From positions 480,634 through 544,633 of the forward strand of contig NZ_FNLO01000001.1 in the NCBI RefSeq assembly GCF_900095735.1: DNA of 64,000 nucleotides, in the 5' to 3' direction. Shown here piece after piece: positions 1 through 8,579 of the stretch. Source of the DNA: Chitinasiproducens palmae. GTDB lineage: Bacteria > Pseudomonadota > Gammaproteobacteria > Burkholderiales > Burkholderiaceae. Within the stretch, counting starts at the first letter, position 1. Each line of letters starts with the position of its first letter. Below the pieces are notes generated by a model. The model saw only the letters and a program-made list of their open reading frames with translations, ran no database searches and was not told where the DNA came from. Made by a program: the position numbers and the translations under genes.

Positions 1-297
1 TGCCGCGTTGTCGTAACGACGCGGCGTGTAATCGCGCGCCACCGGGCGCGGCGCGCCGTCCGGGAAGACCGGTCCGCGCTCTCCCATGCTTGGAAGCACC
101 AGTGGTTCGCCGGGTGGCGGCAGGAAAAGCTTGATGTGATCGTCGAACGATGAGGACACGAAGTCCTTCAGATCGTCGCCAGTGAAGGTAACCGAGAGCA
201 GGTGAGGGGATACATGGCGTACCGTCTGCACTTCGATGCGCCGGAATTTCAGATCGTGCCGCACGCGACTCACGGCGTTGTCGATGTCGATGGTCAT
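1..297 (-). CDS. Siderophore-interacting protein / ferric-chelate reductase, N-terminal part (runs off the left edge)
   Basis: The visible 99 codons give the N-terminal FAD-binding domain of the siderophore-interacting (SIP, ViuB/YqjH) family. These are cytoplasmic flavoproteins that reduce ferric siderophores with NAD(P)H and release the iron. The diagnostic sequence RDYTPRRYD, the flavin-binding RxYTxR motif, lies about nine residues before the window edge. The stretch before it (LLSVTFTGDDL, FLPPPGEP) is also typical of the family. An AGGAG ribosome site sits about nine bases before the ATG. The gene lies downstream of, and on the same strand as, a YqjI-like PadR regulator, the same partnership as yqjH/yqjI in E. 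coli. The NAD(P)-binding half is outside the window, so completeness cannot be judged. Confidence 0.88.
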   Translation of the reverse strand, partial: MTIDIDNAVSRVRHDLKFRRIEVQTVRHVSPHLLSVTFTGDDLKDFVSSSFDDHIKLFLPPPGEPLVLPSMGERGPVFPDGAPRPVARDYTPRRYDNAA

Positions 298-403
298 GAA
301 AGGTGGCTCCTGGGTGGCGAAGCGCCACGGCATAGGGTGGAATTCGAGACGCGGCGGCCGGCGGCGTCGACGCATACTGCCGTGACGGCCCGGTCGCTGC
401 GCG

Positions 404-1069
404 TCACTCGTCGGAGGGCGGGTTGGTGCGCGGATTGGTGCGCGGATCGGACGCTTCGATCCGCTTGACCGTCTCGCGCAGGAGTGCCGCGATGCGTCGC
501 TGTTCCTCGTGTCCGGCACCGTCTCGCAACAGCAGCGCGCGCTTGAGGGCGCGGCGCGCGTCAACATACTCGTCCAGCCAGCCGTCGGAGGGTGGTGCGT
601 CGTCGCCGTTGCCCTCCGCAGCCGACAGTGCGCGCTGCATGCGCTCCATCCTGCGCGCCAGATGCGCCAGGCGGGCGTGAAGCAGGGCAATGCTCTCCGC
701 TTCAGCCGCCAAATGCTTGCGGCCCGCGTCGGTCAGGGAATAGGACTTTCTGTTTTGATCGACCCGCGCCTCCACCAGGCCGGTGTCTTCGAGAAACGCC
801 AGTGCTGGGTACAGCACGCCAGGACTCGGGCGATAACAACCGCGCGCGCGTGCATCGATGGCCTTGATCAGTTCGTATCCGTGGCTGGGCTGCAGGCCCA
901 GCTCCGCAAGCAGCAGAAGCTGAAGATCGTCGGAAGAAAAGCGTCGGCCGCGGACCAACGGTTCTTCATCGGTTGCGAAGCGCCCTCGGCCACCGATGTC
1001 GCCTCGGCCGCCCATGCGATGCAGCATCCTTTGACGCATGTGTTCGTGTTGGAACCAATGGTGTCTCAT
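404..1069 (-). CDS. PadR-family transcriptional regulator, YqjI-like
   Basis: The 221-residue protein has a PadR winged-helix domain around residues 45-120 (LLLLAELGLQPSHGYELI, then PSPGVLYPALAFLEDTGLV) followed by a helical C-terminal segment. Its first dozen residues are rich in histidine (MRHHWFQHEH). In E. coli YqjI, a longer His/Cys-rich N-terminal tail binds nickel and relieves repression of the reductase YqjH. The same reductase family follows here about 106 bp downstream on the same strand, so autoregulation and control of that gene by metal are likely by analogy. A GGAG site six bases before the ATG supports the start. The tail has no cysteines and is much shorter than in E. coli, so metal specificity may differ. 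Confidence 0.85.
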   Translation of the reverse strand: MRHHWFQHEHMRQRMLHRMGGRGDIGGRGRFATDEEPLVRGRRFSSDDLQLLLLAELGLQPSHGYELIKAIDARARGCYRPSPGVLYPALAFLEDTGLVEARVDQNRKSYSLTDAGRKHLAAEAESIALLHARLAHLARRMERMQRALSAAEGNGDDAPPSDGWLDEYVDARRALKRALLLRDGAGHEEQRRIAALLRETVKRIEASDPRTNPRTNPPSDE

Positions 1070-1084
1070 ACAAACTCCATATCG

Positions 1085-1109
1085 TTAGATGTGTCTAAAG
1101 ATATATCTT
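1085..1109. promoter_or_regulatory. Candidate PadR/YqjI operator
   Basis: Two adjoining inverted repeats lie 16 to 40 bases before the PadR start: TTAGA-TGTG-TCTAA and the perfect palindrome AAGATATATCTT. Both contain an AGAT/ATCT-like pair, and the stretch is far richer in A and T than its surroundings. Placement in the only promoter region of the regulator fits autoregulation. No binding data can be inferred. Confidence 0.5.
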
Positions 1110-2479
1110 GAGATTCTTTTAGTCAAGCGGGCGGTATCGTTTCTCGTTCGCAAAACAGGTACGGAGCAGCAACGGAAAGCTGAATCAAGTTTGACGTGCG
1201 CGGCGATCCGGCGCGACGCTGCGGGGAACGCCTGTCTCGTGGAATCAGCGGGATGCCACCGCGTTAGATAAGAAGAGCCGCTGCTGGCCCTGCCCCCTCA
1301 TGCCGCCGCCTCATGCCGCCGCCTCCCGTGGCTTGCGCTGTCGACCCAGCGCGACAGCGCTGCGGGGGCCAGAACGAAAATCGAGGCGCGAGCAACACCA
1401 TGCTGGCGGCGTAGCATCGCGGCCGTTACACCTCGTCCGGTTCCATGGAGCGAGCAGGCGACGCGACGCCCGGGCGAGAAAAGGCCGGGCAGTCCGCCAA
1501 GCGATGCTGTAAGGAGCCTTGCCAACGCGCGTGGCTGGACAGTTATGATTCAATCGTCATGGCTGACTTGCCCCGGCCGACTTCTCACCGTCGACTTTGC
1601 ACCGCCAACTGCTCGCGGCCAACTGCCCACGGCCAGCTGCCCACGGCCAACTGCCCACGGCCAACTGCTCACGGCCAACTGCTCACGGCCAACTGCTCAC
1701 GGCCGACTTCGCATCGCCAACTGCTCACGGCCAACTGCTCACCGCCAACTGTCACGCCAGAGGGTCCTAGCTGACGCCTCACGGCCGTCGATGCGGCGCG
1801 GCGAGCACAACAGACAGTCCGTCACCGGCCCCGTTGCGCTGCGCCCACCAGTGCGTTGCGCGGCTGGGGCGCTCACCGCAAGGTTGGGTCGGACGTCCAA
1901 GTAAGAGGGCGCCGAGGAAAGAAAACAGAGGTCAGACCGTAGGTCCATCCCTGTTTATCGACTGCCAAGCCGGGGCGTTCCCGCGGCTTCCAAAGAGAGA
2001 GACTTCTCCGCGAGCATTCCACGGGCCGGTTGCGGGAGGAGCCGCTTGCCGCGAGCGCGTCAGGCGACGGCTTATTTGCCAGGGAAGGGCAGATAGCTTG
2101 CGAACCAAAGAAACTGCTTGAGTCTGCGGCGAACCGGCCGCTGCCGCTGCCGCTGACGCAACCGCTCGCTTGCGCGGTCGGCATCGGCACAGGGTTGATT
2201 CGACGTGTGGTCGCCTCGCACCGAATGCACATTGCGCGCGACCGTGCTGTGCACCTTCCGTTAATGCCGGGCCAATGCTGCCGCTGGCACGCCTCGCCTC
2301 TGGCACGAATGCGTGAGACGGTGTAGGAAGGGCATAGATGGCAACAGCGCTTAGACGAACCCAAAGCGAGGGCGGCGGCGCCGTATCAGGCCAGCGCGCG
2401 CTCCGGTAAGGGCCGCGCCGCACCGGTCGAGCGTTGCGGCGTCTTGAGCGCGTGTTTCTACGTAGAAAAGTGGCCTGTA
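1110..2479. other. Gene-free stretch
   Basis: No open frame here looks like a protein: the frames are Arg/Ser/Pro-rich with no family resemblance and no ribosome sites. A 13-bp unit (CTCATGCCGCCGC) is duplicated head to tail at 1297-1322. A larger 14-bp tandem array lies at 1575-1755 and is listed separately. Nothing else is recognisable up to the small exported-protein gene. Confidence 0.6.
1575..1755. repeat. 14-bp tandem repeat array (about 13 copies)
   Basis: The unit is GGCCAACTGCTCAC with variants at the third and tenth to twelfth positions (GGCCAGCTGCCCAC, CGCCAACTGCTCAC, GGCCGACTTCGCAT). About 13 units run head to tail, and the most similar copies are in the middle. Because 14 is not a multiple of three, every reading frame through it cycles, which creates spurious open frames. 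It has the structure of a minisatellite and may vary in copy number between strains. Confidence 0.85.
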
Positions 2480-2977
2480 TCAGTCGGAGCCGCCAGCGCC
2501 CGTCCCGTAGAGACCATTCTGGAAGCCGCCGGCACCATCCGACGTTTTGCCGGCGTGCTTGCTACGCTTCTTCCCACCGCGCCCGGACGCCTGCTTCGCG
2601 GGCTTCTCCGATCCCTCGTGAATGGCAGTGGTCGATGTGCTGTTGCCGTTCGATACGGTACTCGCGGTCGGTACTTCAGACCCGCGTTGCGCCGCAGTCG
2701 ACAATGTGCGACTTGCGTCCGGATCGGTCGTGCTGCTGGTCTGGCCCATGCCGGTAGCATTCGGCGGGGCGTTGGTCGTGAACTCCTCGCCGGTCGCGTG
2801 TGGACCCGGCTGGTTCGTCACCGGCGTCACGGCCCACGCGCTAGTACAAACCGCGGCCAATGCGAAAGCGGCCACGTTGCGCCGGATGCCGGCGCGGCGC
2901 TGGCTCAGGACGACAGGTTCGTGTTGATGGGCGTCGAACAGCTTCGAGATTTGCATGATGGTGTATCCATAAGTCAT
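2480..2977 (-). CDS. Hypothetical exported low-complexity protein
   Basis: I do not recognise a family. The 165-residue product has a basic N-terminal segment, then a hydrophobic stretch ending in a plausible signal-peptidase site (ALAAVCTSAWA before VTPV, around residue 49). The mature part is rich in Thr, Ser, Asn and Gly, and has a basic patch (GRGGKKRSKHAGK) before a glycine-rich end. A second ATG seven codons in would shorten the long n-region. It lies 64 bp downstream of the CtaG-like gene on the same strand, so the two may be cotranscribed. The composition argues for an intrinsically disordered periplasmic protein. Its coding status rests on the signal peptide and on orientation. Confidence 0.5.
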   Translation of the reverse strand: MTYGYTIMQISKLFDAHQHEPVVLSQRRAGIRRNVAAFALAAVCTSAWAVTPVTNQPGPHATGEEFTTNAPPNATGMGQTSSTTDPDASRTLSTAAQRGSEVPTASTVSNGNSTSTTAIHEGSEKPAKQASGRGGKKRSKHAGKTSDGAGGFQNGLYGTGAGGSD

Positions 2978-3041
2978 GCATGGCTGAAGCAGGAATCATG
3001 CTCGCTAAGCAACGCGATCGACTGCTGCGAGTGGCGGCAGA

Positions 3042-3893
3042 TCAGCGCGCGACCGGGCCGGCCGGCCGAAAACGTGACACGCGTTGGCGAGCTCGCGGCG
3101 TCTGCGACAGCCGCATCAAATGACGCAGCGCGATCAAGGTTCCTAGTGCCTCGAAGCCCGCGGCAGGCACCCACATGATCAATCCGCCAAGACTCTGATC
3201 GAACAGCGGTGTCAGGAAAAACGCCCGGCCGCAGAGGTCGAAGATCGGATACAGGTCGCGCTCTGTGAAGGTAATCACAGCGCCGGCGAGAATCTGCGGC
3301 ACCATCGTCACGATGGGTGACATGACCCGTCCGCCGGGCCGCATCCGCGCAGGCGGCGAGGGCCGATGATCGAGAATTAGCGCCCAGTACATCAAGCCCG
3401 TGACGGCAACGCTCCAATTCATCGCATGGTAGATGCGCCAGTCGAGCATCGAGACGAACTGCACGGATGGCACCAACCAGAACAGCACCGCGACGATGAA
3501 AAGAATCGTGACGAGGAACGGATTCATCGTCACCGCCGTTGTGCGCTTCCACAACGGATGCCGGCCGACGGTACGCGTCATCCGGCGCCACCGCAGCGGC
3601 AATCCGCCGCGCAACACTTCGGCGGGAAAGGCCGCCATCAACAGCAGCGGCGCGAGATGGTGCAAGCCAAGGTGCTGCAGCCGATGCATGAAAAATTGAT
3701 GCTCCGCGTAGTAATCGAGGTGCGTGTGGAGCAACACATAGAACAGCAGCAGGCCGCTCCAGAAGGCGACATGGCGGCCCGCTTTAATGCAATGGCGCCT
3801 GGCGCCGCGCGCGAACAGCCAGCCGGCGAGCGCGATCACCAGCACCAACGGGGCCGACGGTTCCCACGGAACGAAGAAAGAAAGCCACTGCAT
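3042..3893 (-). CDS. ctaG: CtaG-like cytochrome c oxidase assembly membrane protein
   Basis: The 283-residue protein is a polytopic membrane protein of the caa3-oxidase assembly (Caa3_CtaG) family. I count six to seven hydrophobic segments. The family hallmark is the histidine-rich stretch between residues 56 and 82 (HTHLDYYAEHQFFMHRLQHL followed by GLHHLAP), which lies at the edges of helices and is thought to handle copper for oxidase assembly. A second conserved block around TERDLYPIFD and the C-terminal glycine-rich helix (GGLIMWVPAAGF) also fit. This family is distinct from the Cox11-type proteins also called CtaG. No oxidase subunit gene is in view, so its partner lies elsewhere. Confidence 0.85.
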   Translation of the reverse strand: MQWLSFFVPWEPSAPLVLVIALAGWLFARGARRHCIKAGRHVAFWSGLLLFYVLLHTHLDYYAEHQFFMHRLQHLGLHHLAPLLLMAAFPAEVLRGGLPLRWRRMTRTVGRHPLWKRTTAVTMNPFLVTILFIVAVLFWLVPSVQFVSMLDWRIYHAMNWSVAVTGLMYWALILDHRPSPPARMRPGGRVMSPIVTMVPQILAGAVITFTERDLYPIFDLCGRAFFLTPLFDQSLGGLIMWVPAAGFEALGTLIALRHLMRLSQTPRARQRVSRFRPAGPVAR

Positions 3894-4074
3894 GACAGGT
3901 TACCGCCTTGGACGCAGCCCGCAGTGTAGCAACCAGGCGATCAACCGGTGTCCGAACCCGCAGGTGGGGAGGCGCACCCGCCGCGCGCGGAATGATCGAC
4001 GGCGCCAGCGGCGCGCCACCGCGCGACTGACGAGGCGCGTGACATCGTGCGCCATCCGCCGCACCATCGCACCA

Positions 4075-4175
4075 CCGCCGTAGCACCGCGTAGTACCGCC
4101 GTAGCACCGCGTAGTACCGCCGTAGCACCGCGTAGTACCGCCGTAGTACCGCCGTAGTAGCGCCGTAGTAGCGCC
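4075..4175. repeat. 21-bp tandem repeat decaying to an 11-12-bp unit
   Basis: Three copies of a 21-bp unit, CCGCCGTAGCACCGCGTAGTA, run head to tail. They continue as shorter CCGCCGTAGTA-type units with a partly changed last base. The 21-mer itself looks like two imperfect copies of the short unit, so the array probably grew by slippage. Confidence 0.85.
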
Positions 4176-5111
4176 GCCGCGCGCTTGGGCGATCGGGCCG
4201 CGGTCTTGCACATCTACCGCGACTCTTGCCGAATGGGCCGACGATTGGTCCGTCAAAGGGTCCGCCAAAGGGTTCGCCGGTCGTACCGCCGGGCGGCAGG
4301 CGGGTTGTTTCGCGCGACAAGCGGCGCGAGTCGCAAAGGCGAAAGTTGGCAACGCTGTTGGTAGGCTAGGCGCCATGTCGGGATCCGCCTGCGGCGAGTT
4401 GACCCCAGCATACGGGCGCTGCCGAGCGGAGAGGGGCCGAGCGCTGACAGACGCTGCGATCGGCGCGACGCTTCCTGCGCTTCATGCAGTCCGTGTCGCT
4501 AGTGCCTTCACACTGGCCGCTCTTGATCTGACCGAGGCGAATCGACGCCGGCGAAGTGCGCGCGTTCCGCACCGCCGGCCGCCTGCCGCCGGCACGATGT
4601 CTCTGCGTCGCCCGTGTGGTTTTATCACTGCTGCGTCAGTACTGTGCGCAGGAGGCACGTTCCGACTGCGGCGACGCGACGGAGGGCGGGAGTAGTGGGA
4701 TATATACTGCATGGTTTCAAATACAATATGCGACGACAAGCCTCACGAAATTTCCCACCGTTTAGCCGGCAGAACAGCAGTGCCGCTATTCGACAGCTTT
4801 TAAATGCGGACGCCTTTGCCAAACTGAACTAAACCAAGCCGCTATGCCCGGCACGCGAATGCCGGTGTGCCGACGGCGGGCCTGCGCGGCAGTGTGGTGC
4901 GACGCGCTGATAAACGAAAAGCGACCAAGTAGGCGGCCCATTGGGCGCATCGGATGGTGGTTCTTCAAGTTCCGTCCGAACGCACGGCCCGGACGTGGCG
5001 CGGATCGAGAGGGCTGCATCACGTGGTGTCTCAGTGTCGTTGCGCCAGCCACTTGGCTCTGACGATCGCAGTTCGCTGCGTCCAGGTGGTCTCACAGTCG
5101 ACGCGACGCCC

Positions 5112-5166
5112 AGGCGACGTATAGACGACGTGTAGGCGACGTATAGGCGACGTGTAGGCGACGAAG
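5112..5166. repeat. 11-bp tandem repeat (five copies)
   Basis: Units AGGCGACGTAT and AGGCGACGTGT alternate, giving a 22-bp higher-order period. One copy carries AGACGACG. The period matches a DNA helical turn. No gene overlaps it. Confidence 0.85.
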
Positions 5167-5776
5167 CAGCCGGGGCAGCGCGCGTAACGACGTCGGATAG
5201 ATCGCGGAAGCGTATCGATCCTACAGGCCAACGAGCACACGTTCCAAGAACGCTTGCCGAGATCATCGACCGGCGCGAGCGTGCGATGGTGCGCGCGACG
5301 CGCGGCGAGGTGCGTGTTTGCCCTGCTATGGACGTGGCCGTCGCGGCGTCGGACAATGCATGCGAATCCGGCAACGCCGATCACTCGACTGGCACAGGCC
5401 GCGCGAAGGTAGCTATCGGGAGGCAGCGTCGGGCCCGTCCGGGCTGCCAGCCTGACGGTCCGGAGTGGCGATAGAGTGGCAATGGGAGTGGCGACAAAGC
5501 GGCAATAGGGTGGCAGAGGGAAGGCAATGGGGACGCTGTCGTCGCATCGTGGCTACCTCGGACAGCCATTGAGCCGCTTCTCCGGCATCTTGATTTCTGC
5601 CGATCCGCCTCGACATGGTAGGCCACTGCGTGCATGACTCTCTGACCGCCGTGCCGTACGCGAGCGACCGCGTGAAGCAGGTGCAGCGCGCGACCGCGTG
5701 CAACGGTCGTCAGGCAAACATCAACGATGGCAAACGACGCGAGGCGACATCGTCTTCGCCGCAACGGAGGCACGAC

Positions 5777-6778
5777 ATGCTCACGCAGCTCAGCAGTCAG
5801 TATGGCGTTCTACTGGTGTTCGCCAGCGTGCTCGCGACGACGCTCGGCTTGCCCATCCCGGCGCTGCCGACGGTTATCGTGGTTGCCGCGGGAATCGCGA
5901 CGGCAACGGCAACGCCGCAGTGGTCTCTGCTCGCCGTGTTTTTCGCCTCGCTGTTCGCCAGCATGATCGGCGACGGCGTCTGGTATCTGTTGGGCGGGCG
6001 CTATGGCCTGACGACGCTCAAAACGCTTTGCCGGATGTCGCTCTCGCGCGACACGTGCGTGCGGCAGACCGAGCGCTTCTTCATCCAGTGGGGCGTACGG
6101 GTCCTCGCGGTGGCGAAGTTCATTCCGGGCCTGTCGATGGTGGCTGTGCCGTTGGCCGGCGCCATGCGGGTGCCGTTGCGTGCCTTCGCCACCTACGCGG
6201 TGATCGGCGCCGCCTTGTGGGCGGCGGTCGGCGTGGCCGTCGGTGCACTGTTTGCACGTCAACTCGACGGCGTGCTGTCGTTCATTGCCGAAACGGGTCG
6301 GGACGCGGCGCTGGTAGCCGTCGTTCTGGTTGCGCTCTACATCGCTTATCGTTTTTGGCGTCGCCGCATGCTGCTTCGCGAAATCGACGCCGTGCGGATC
6401 GATGTCGACACGCTTTACGAAATGATGGAGGCGGAGCTGACGCCGCTCGTGCTGGACGTGCGCACCGCACACACGCGCGGTTTCGATGGCGAAATGATCC
6501 GGGGCGCGCAGGTCTACGAGCGTGGTGCGGACCCTGCGACGCTGAAGCACGTGCCGCGCGAGCGTGCAATCGTCGTCTACTGTGCCTGTCCGAACGAAGT
6601 GTCCGCGGCGCAGGTTGCGCAGCGCCTGCGCGCCGCCGGTTTTGCGACCGTTCATGTGCTTCGCGGCGGCGCCGACGCATGGCGGGCAGCGGGCTATCCG
6701 ATGGATGCGGAGTCGCTGACTCAACAGGCGGTCGGCGGTGCACCTCGCCTTGCCAGCGCAGGTGGCGCTGGCGGGTGA
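5777..6778 (+). CDS. DedA-family membrane protein fused to a rhodanese domain
   Basis: The 333-residue protein has two parts. Residues 1 to about 200 form a DedA/VTT-type membrane domain: GLPIPALPTVIVVAAG, then GDGVWYLLGGRYG, then the signature FIPGLSMVAVPLAGAM, which matches the F/R-x-P-G-x-R/S motif of the family. Residues from about 220 onward form a rhodanese domain with LVLDVRT and the cysteine loop YCACPNEVS near residues 269-271. DedA proteins act in lipid flipping and envelope homeostasis. Rhodaneses carry sulfane sulfur on cysteine. The rhodanese would sit in the cytoplasm after the last helix and the basic run RRRMLLR. A GGAGG-like site upstream supports this ATG. The substrate of the fusion is unknown to me. 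Confidence 0.85.
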   Translation: MLTQLSSQYGVLLVFASVLATTLGLPIPALPTVIVVAAGIATATATPQWSLLAVFFASLFASMIGDGVWYLLGGRYGLTTLKTLCRMSLSRDTCVRQTERFFIQWGVRVLAVAKFIPGLSMVAVPLAGAMRVPLRAFATYAVIGAALWAAVGVAVGALFARQLDGVLSFIAETGRDAALVAVVLVALYIAYRFWRRRMLLREIDAVRIDVDTLYEMMEAELTPLVLDVRTAHTRGFDGEMIRGAQVYERGADPATLKHVPRERAIVVYCACPNEVSAAQVAQRLRAAGFATVHVLRGGADAWRAAGYPMDAESLTQQAVGGAPRLASAGGAGG

Positions 6779-7405
6779 ATGCCGTATGGCGATGCCCGCA
6801 TGTTTCGTCGCAGGCGGACCGTAGAAGCGCGACGGCAGGACCGATGCCGCGGTCTGCCGCCGCATGTTGTGGGCGGCAGCGCCCGGCGGGCTGGCGCGTG
6901 GCCGCCGATGGCCGCCGATGGCCGCCAAGCGACGCGGACTGCGCCAGCTCCCTTGCAAACTGGATCGTTAGCGGATCGTTAGCCGTTCGTCATGTCGTCG
7001 GTAGTCCGTCGGTAGTCCAGCGTCAGGCCATGGTTGGCCGGGTGTGGCAGGCGACTGTCGGCCGAGCGCCCGAATCTCGCGCGGCGACACCTGTCTCGAA
7101 TACTGCCCTCATTGGCGTGGTCCGCGTTCGGCAACGCGTCGATTGATGGAACGCGCGTTGCGGGTGCGCGGGCATTCCGTGTGTCGAGCGAGCGCGGTAT
7201 CTCGACGTTACTGCCCGACAGTCGCCGAGTGGTGCGACGGTGGCAAACATAATTGTCGCCACGGGTTTACCATGCCTGCTGGACTCACGGCTGTGCCACC
7301 CCCGGCAGCGCCCGCCCGAGGCGGCCTGTGTCGCGCAATGCGATCGCCTGATCCTTTCCGATGACGAACGTCATTGTTCATCCAGAACCCCGGAGCAAAA
7401 CCAAC
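6779..7405. other. Gene-free stretch with small duplications
   Basis: No protein-like frame is present. Three short head-to-tail duplications are visible: a GGCCGCCGAT-type 10-mer around 6900-6930, GGATCGTTAGC twice near 6961-6982, and GTCGGTAGTCC twice near 7000-7020. The promoter of the alcohol dehydrogenase must lie toward the right end, but I cannot point to a convincing pair of hexamers. Confidence 0.5.
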
Positions 7406-8473
7406 ATGAGTCAAGCCTACGGTTTCGCGGCTTACGCGGCTGACAAGCCCTTCGCACCGATCACGTTCGAGCGGCGCGAACCCGGGCCCTACGACGTCCA
7501 GATCGAAATCCTGTTTTGCGGCGTGTGCCATTCCGACCTGCACACCGCGCGCAGCGAATGGGAAGGCACTGTCTACCCGGTCGTGCCCGGGCACGAAATC
7601 ATCGGCCGTGTCACTGCGGTGGGCGGGCAGGTGAGCAAGTTCAAAGTCGGACAGCTGGCCGGTGTCGGCTGCATGGTCGATTCGTGTCGCACCTGCCCCT
7701 CGTGTCAGGAAGGGCTGGAGCAATACTGTGAAGCGCCGGAGGGTTTCATCGGCACTTACAACGCCTCGGACAAGCACCTCGGCGGCGTCACATACGGTGG
7801 TTATTCGTCGTCGATCGTCGTAGACGAGGCCTACACGCTGACGATTCCGGACAACCTCGACCCCGCGGCGGCCGCGCCGCTGCTGTGCGCGGGTATCACC
7901 ACCTATTCGCCACTGCGGCACTGGAAGGTCGGGCCGGGACAGAAGGTCGGCATCGTCGGTCTCGGCGGCCTCGGTCACATGGGTGTGAAGCTCGCCGCGG
8001 CGATGGGAGCCCATGTCGTGTTGTTCACCACCTCGCCTGGCAAGACGGAAGACGCGAAGCGCCTCGGCGCGAAAGAGGTCGTGGTGTCGAAGGATGCCGA
8101 GCAGATGGCCGCTCACGCCAATTCGTTCGATTTCATCCTCAACACGGTCGCCGCATCGCACAACCTCGATGCGTTCCTGGCGTTGCTCAAGCGTGACGGC
8201 ACCATGACACTGGTCGGCGTGCCCGAACATCCGCACCCGTCGCCGACTGTCGCCAACCTGATCTTCAAGCGGCGTGCGCTGGCGGGGTCGTTGATCGGCG
8301 GCATTGCCGAAACGCAGGAGATGCTGGATTTCTGCGGACAGCACGGCATCACGTCGGACATCGAGAAGATCGCTATCGAACAGATCGACACCGCGTATCA
8401 ACGCATGACGCACAGCGACGTGAAGTACCGCTTCGTCATCGACATGTCGACACTGTCCGCGCAGGCGAGCTGA
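7406..8473 (+). CDS. Zinc-dependent NAD(P) alcohol dehydrogenase (YahK/cinnamyl-alcohol type)
   Basis: The 355-residue enzyme is a complete medium-chain zinc dehydrogenase that interconverts alcohols and aldehydes in the cytoplasm. Catalytic zinc ligands are Cys41 in CGVCHSD and His63-Glu64 in PGHE. The structural zinc site is Cys94, Cys97, Cys100 and Cys108. The Rossmann signature GLGGLGHMG is followed by a strand ending in TTSPGK; the serine and lysine there usually go with NADPH preference. The closest well-known relatives are the broad-range aldehyde reductases YahK and YjgB and the bacterial cinnamyl-alcohol dehydrogenases. The first ATG of the open frame lies 45 bases upstream, but a CCGGAG site fits this one. 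It stands alone and ends at a strong bidirectional terminator. Confidence 0.92.
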   Translation: MSQAYGFAAYAADKPFAPITFERREPGPYDVQIEILFCGVCHSDLHTARSEWEGTVYPVVPGHEIIGRVTAVGGQVSKFKVGQLAGVGCMVDSCRTCPSCQEGLEQYCEAPEGFIGTYNASDKHLGGVTYGGYSSSIVVDEAYTLTIPDNLDPAAAAPLLCAGITTYSPLRHWKVGPGQKVGIVGLGGLGHMGVKLAAAMGAHVVLFTTSPGKTEDAKRLGAKEVVVSKDAEQMAAHANSFDFILNTVAASHNLDAFLALLKRDGTMTLVGVPEHPHPSPTVANLIFKRRALAGSLIGGIAETQEMLDFCGQHGITSDIEKIAIEQIDTAYQRMTHSDVKYRFVIDMSTLSAQAS

Positions 8474-8501
8474 GCGCGGCAGCCGCCGCGAGGCGAAGTC
8501 A

Positions 8502-8541
8502 GCCACCGTGCCGCTGACGCTCGAGGAAGCGGCACGGTGGC
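8502..8541. terminator. Bidirectional intrinsic terminator-type hairpin
   Basis: A perfect 14-bp stem (GCCACCGTGCCGCT and its complement) encloses a 12-base loop between the convergent ends of the dehydrogenase and the MFS gene. No T-run follows on either side, so stem strength rather than a U-tract would have to act. Confidence 0.65.
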
Positions 8542-8579
8542 GCGGCGGCGGGGGGCACGCACTGTTGCGGGCCCGCAGT

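Larger units (their letters stand above)
3894..5776. other. Long gene-free stretch with tandem repeats
   Basis: Nearly 1.9 kb holds no frame with recognisable protein character. It contains two tandem repeat arrays (4075-4175 and 5112-5166), a degenerate run of TGGCAAT/TGGCGA-type words around 5465-5530, and a relatively AT-rich island at about 4690-4835. That island stands out from its GC-rich surroundings and could hold a promoter or a small RNA, but I see no convincing promoter pair, hairpin or start there. Confidence 0.55.

Noticed and set aside
1445-1904. Open frames running through the 14-bp repeat array, with Pro/Thr/Ala repeats
   Set aside because: They arise because a 14-bp unit cycles through all frames. 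There is no ribosome site and no homology, and flanking sequence has no coding signal.
3784-4376. Overlapping minus-strand frames with YYGGTTRCYGG-like repeats next to the CtaG-like gene
   Set aside because: They are translations of the 21-bp repeat array in three frames. No start, family or conserved segment supports them.
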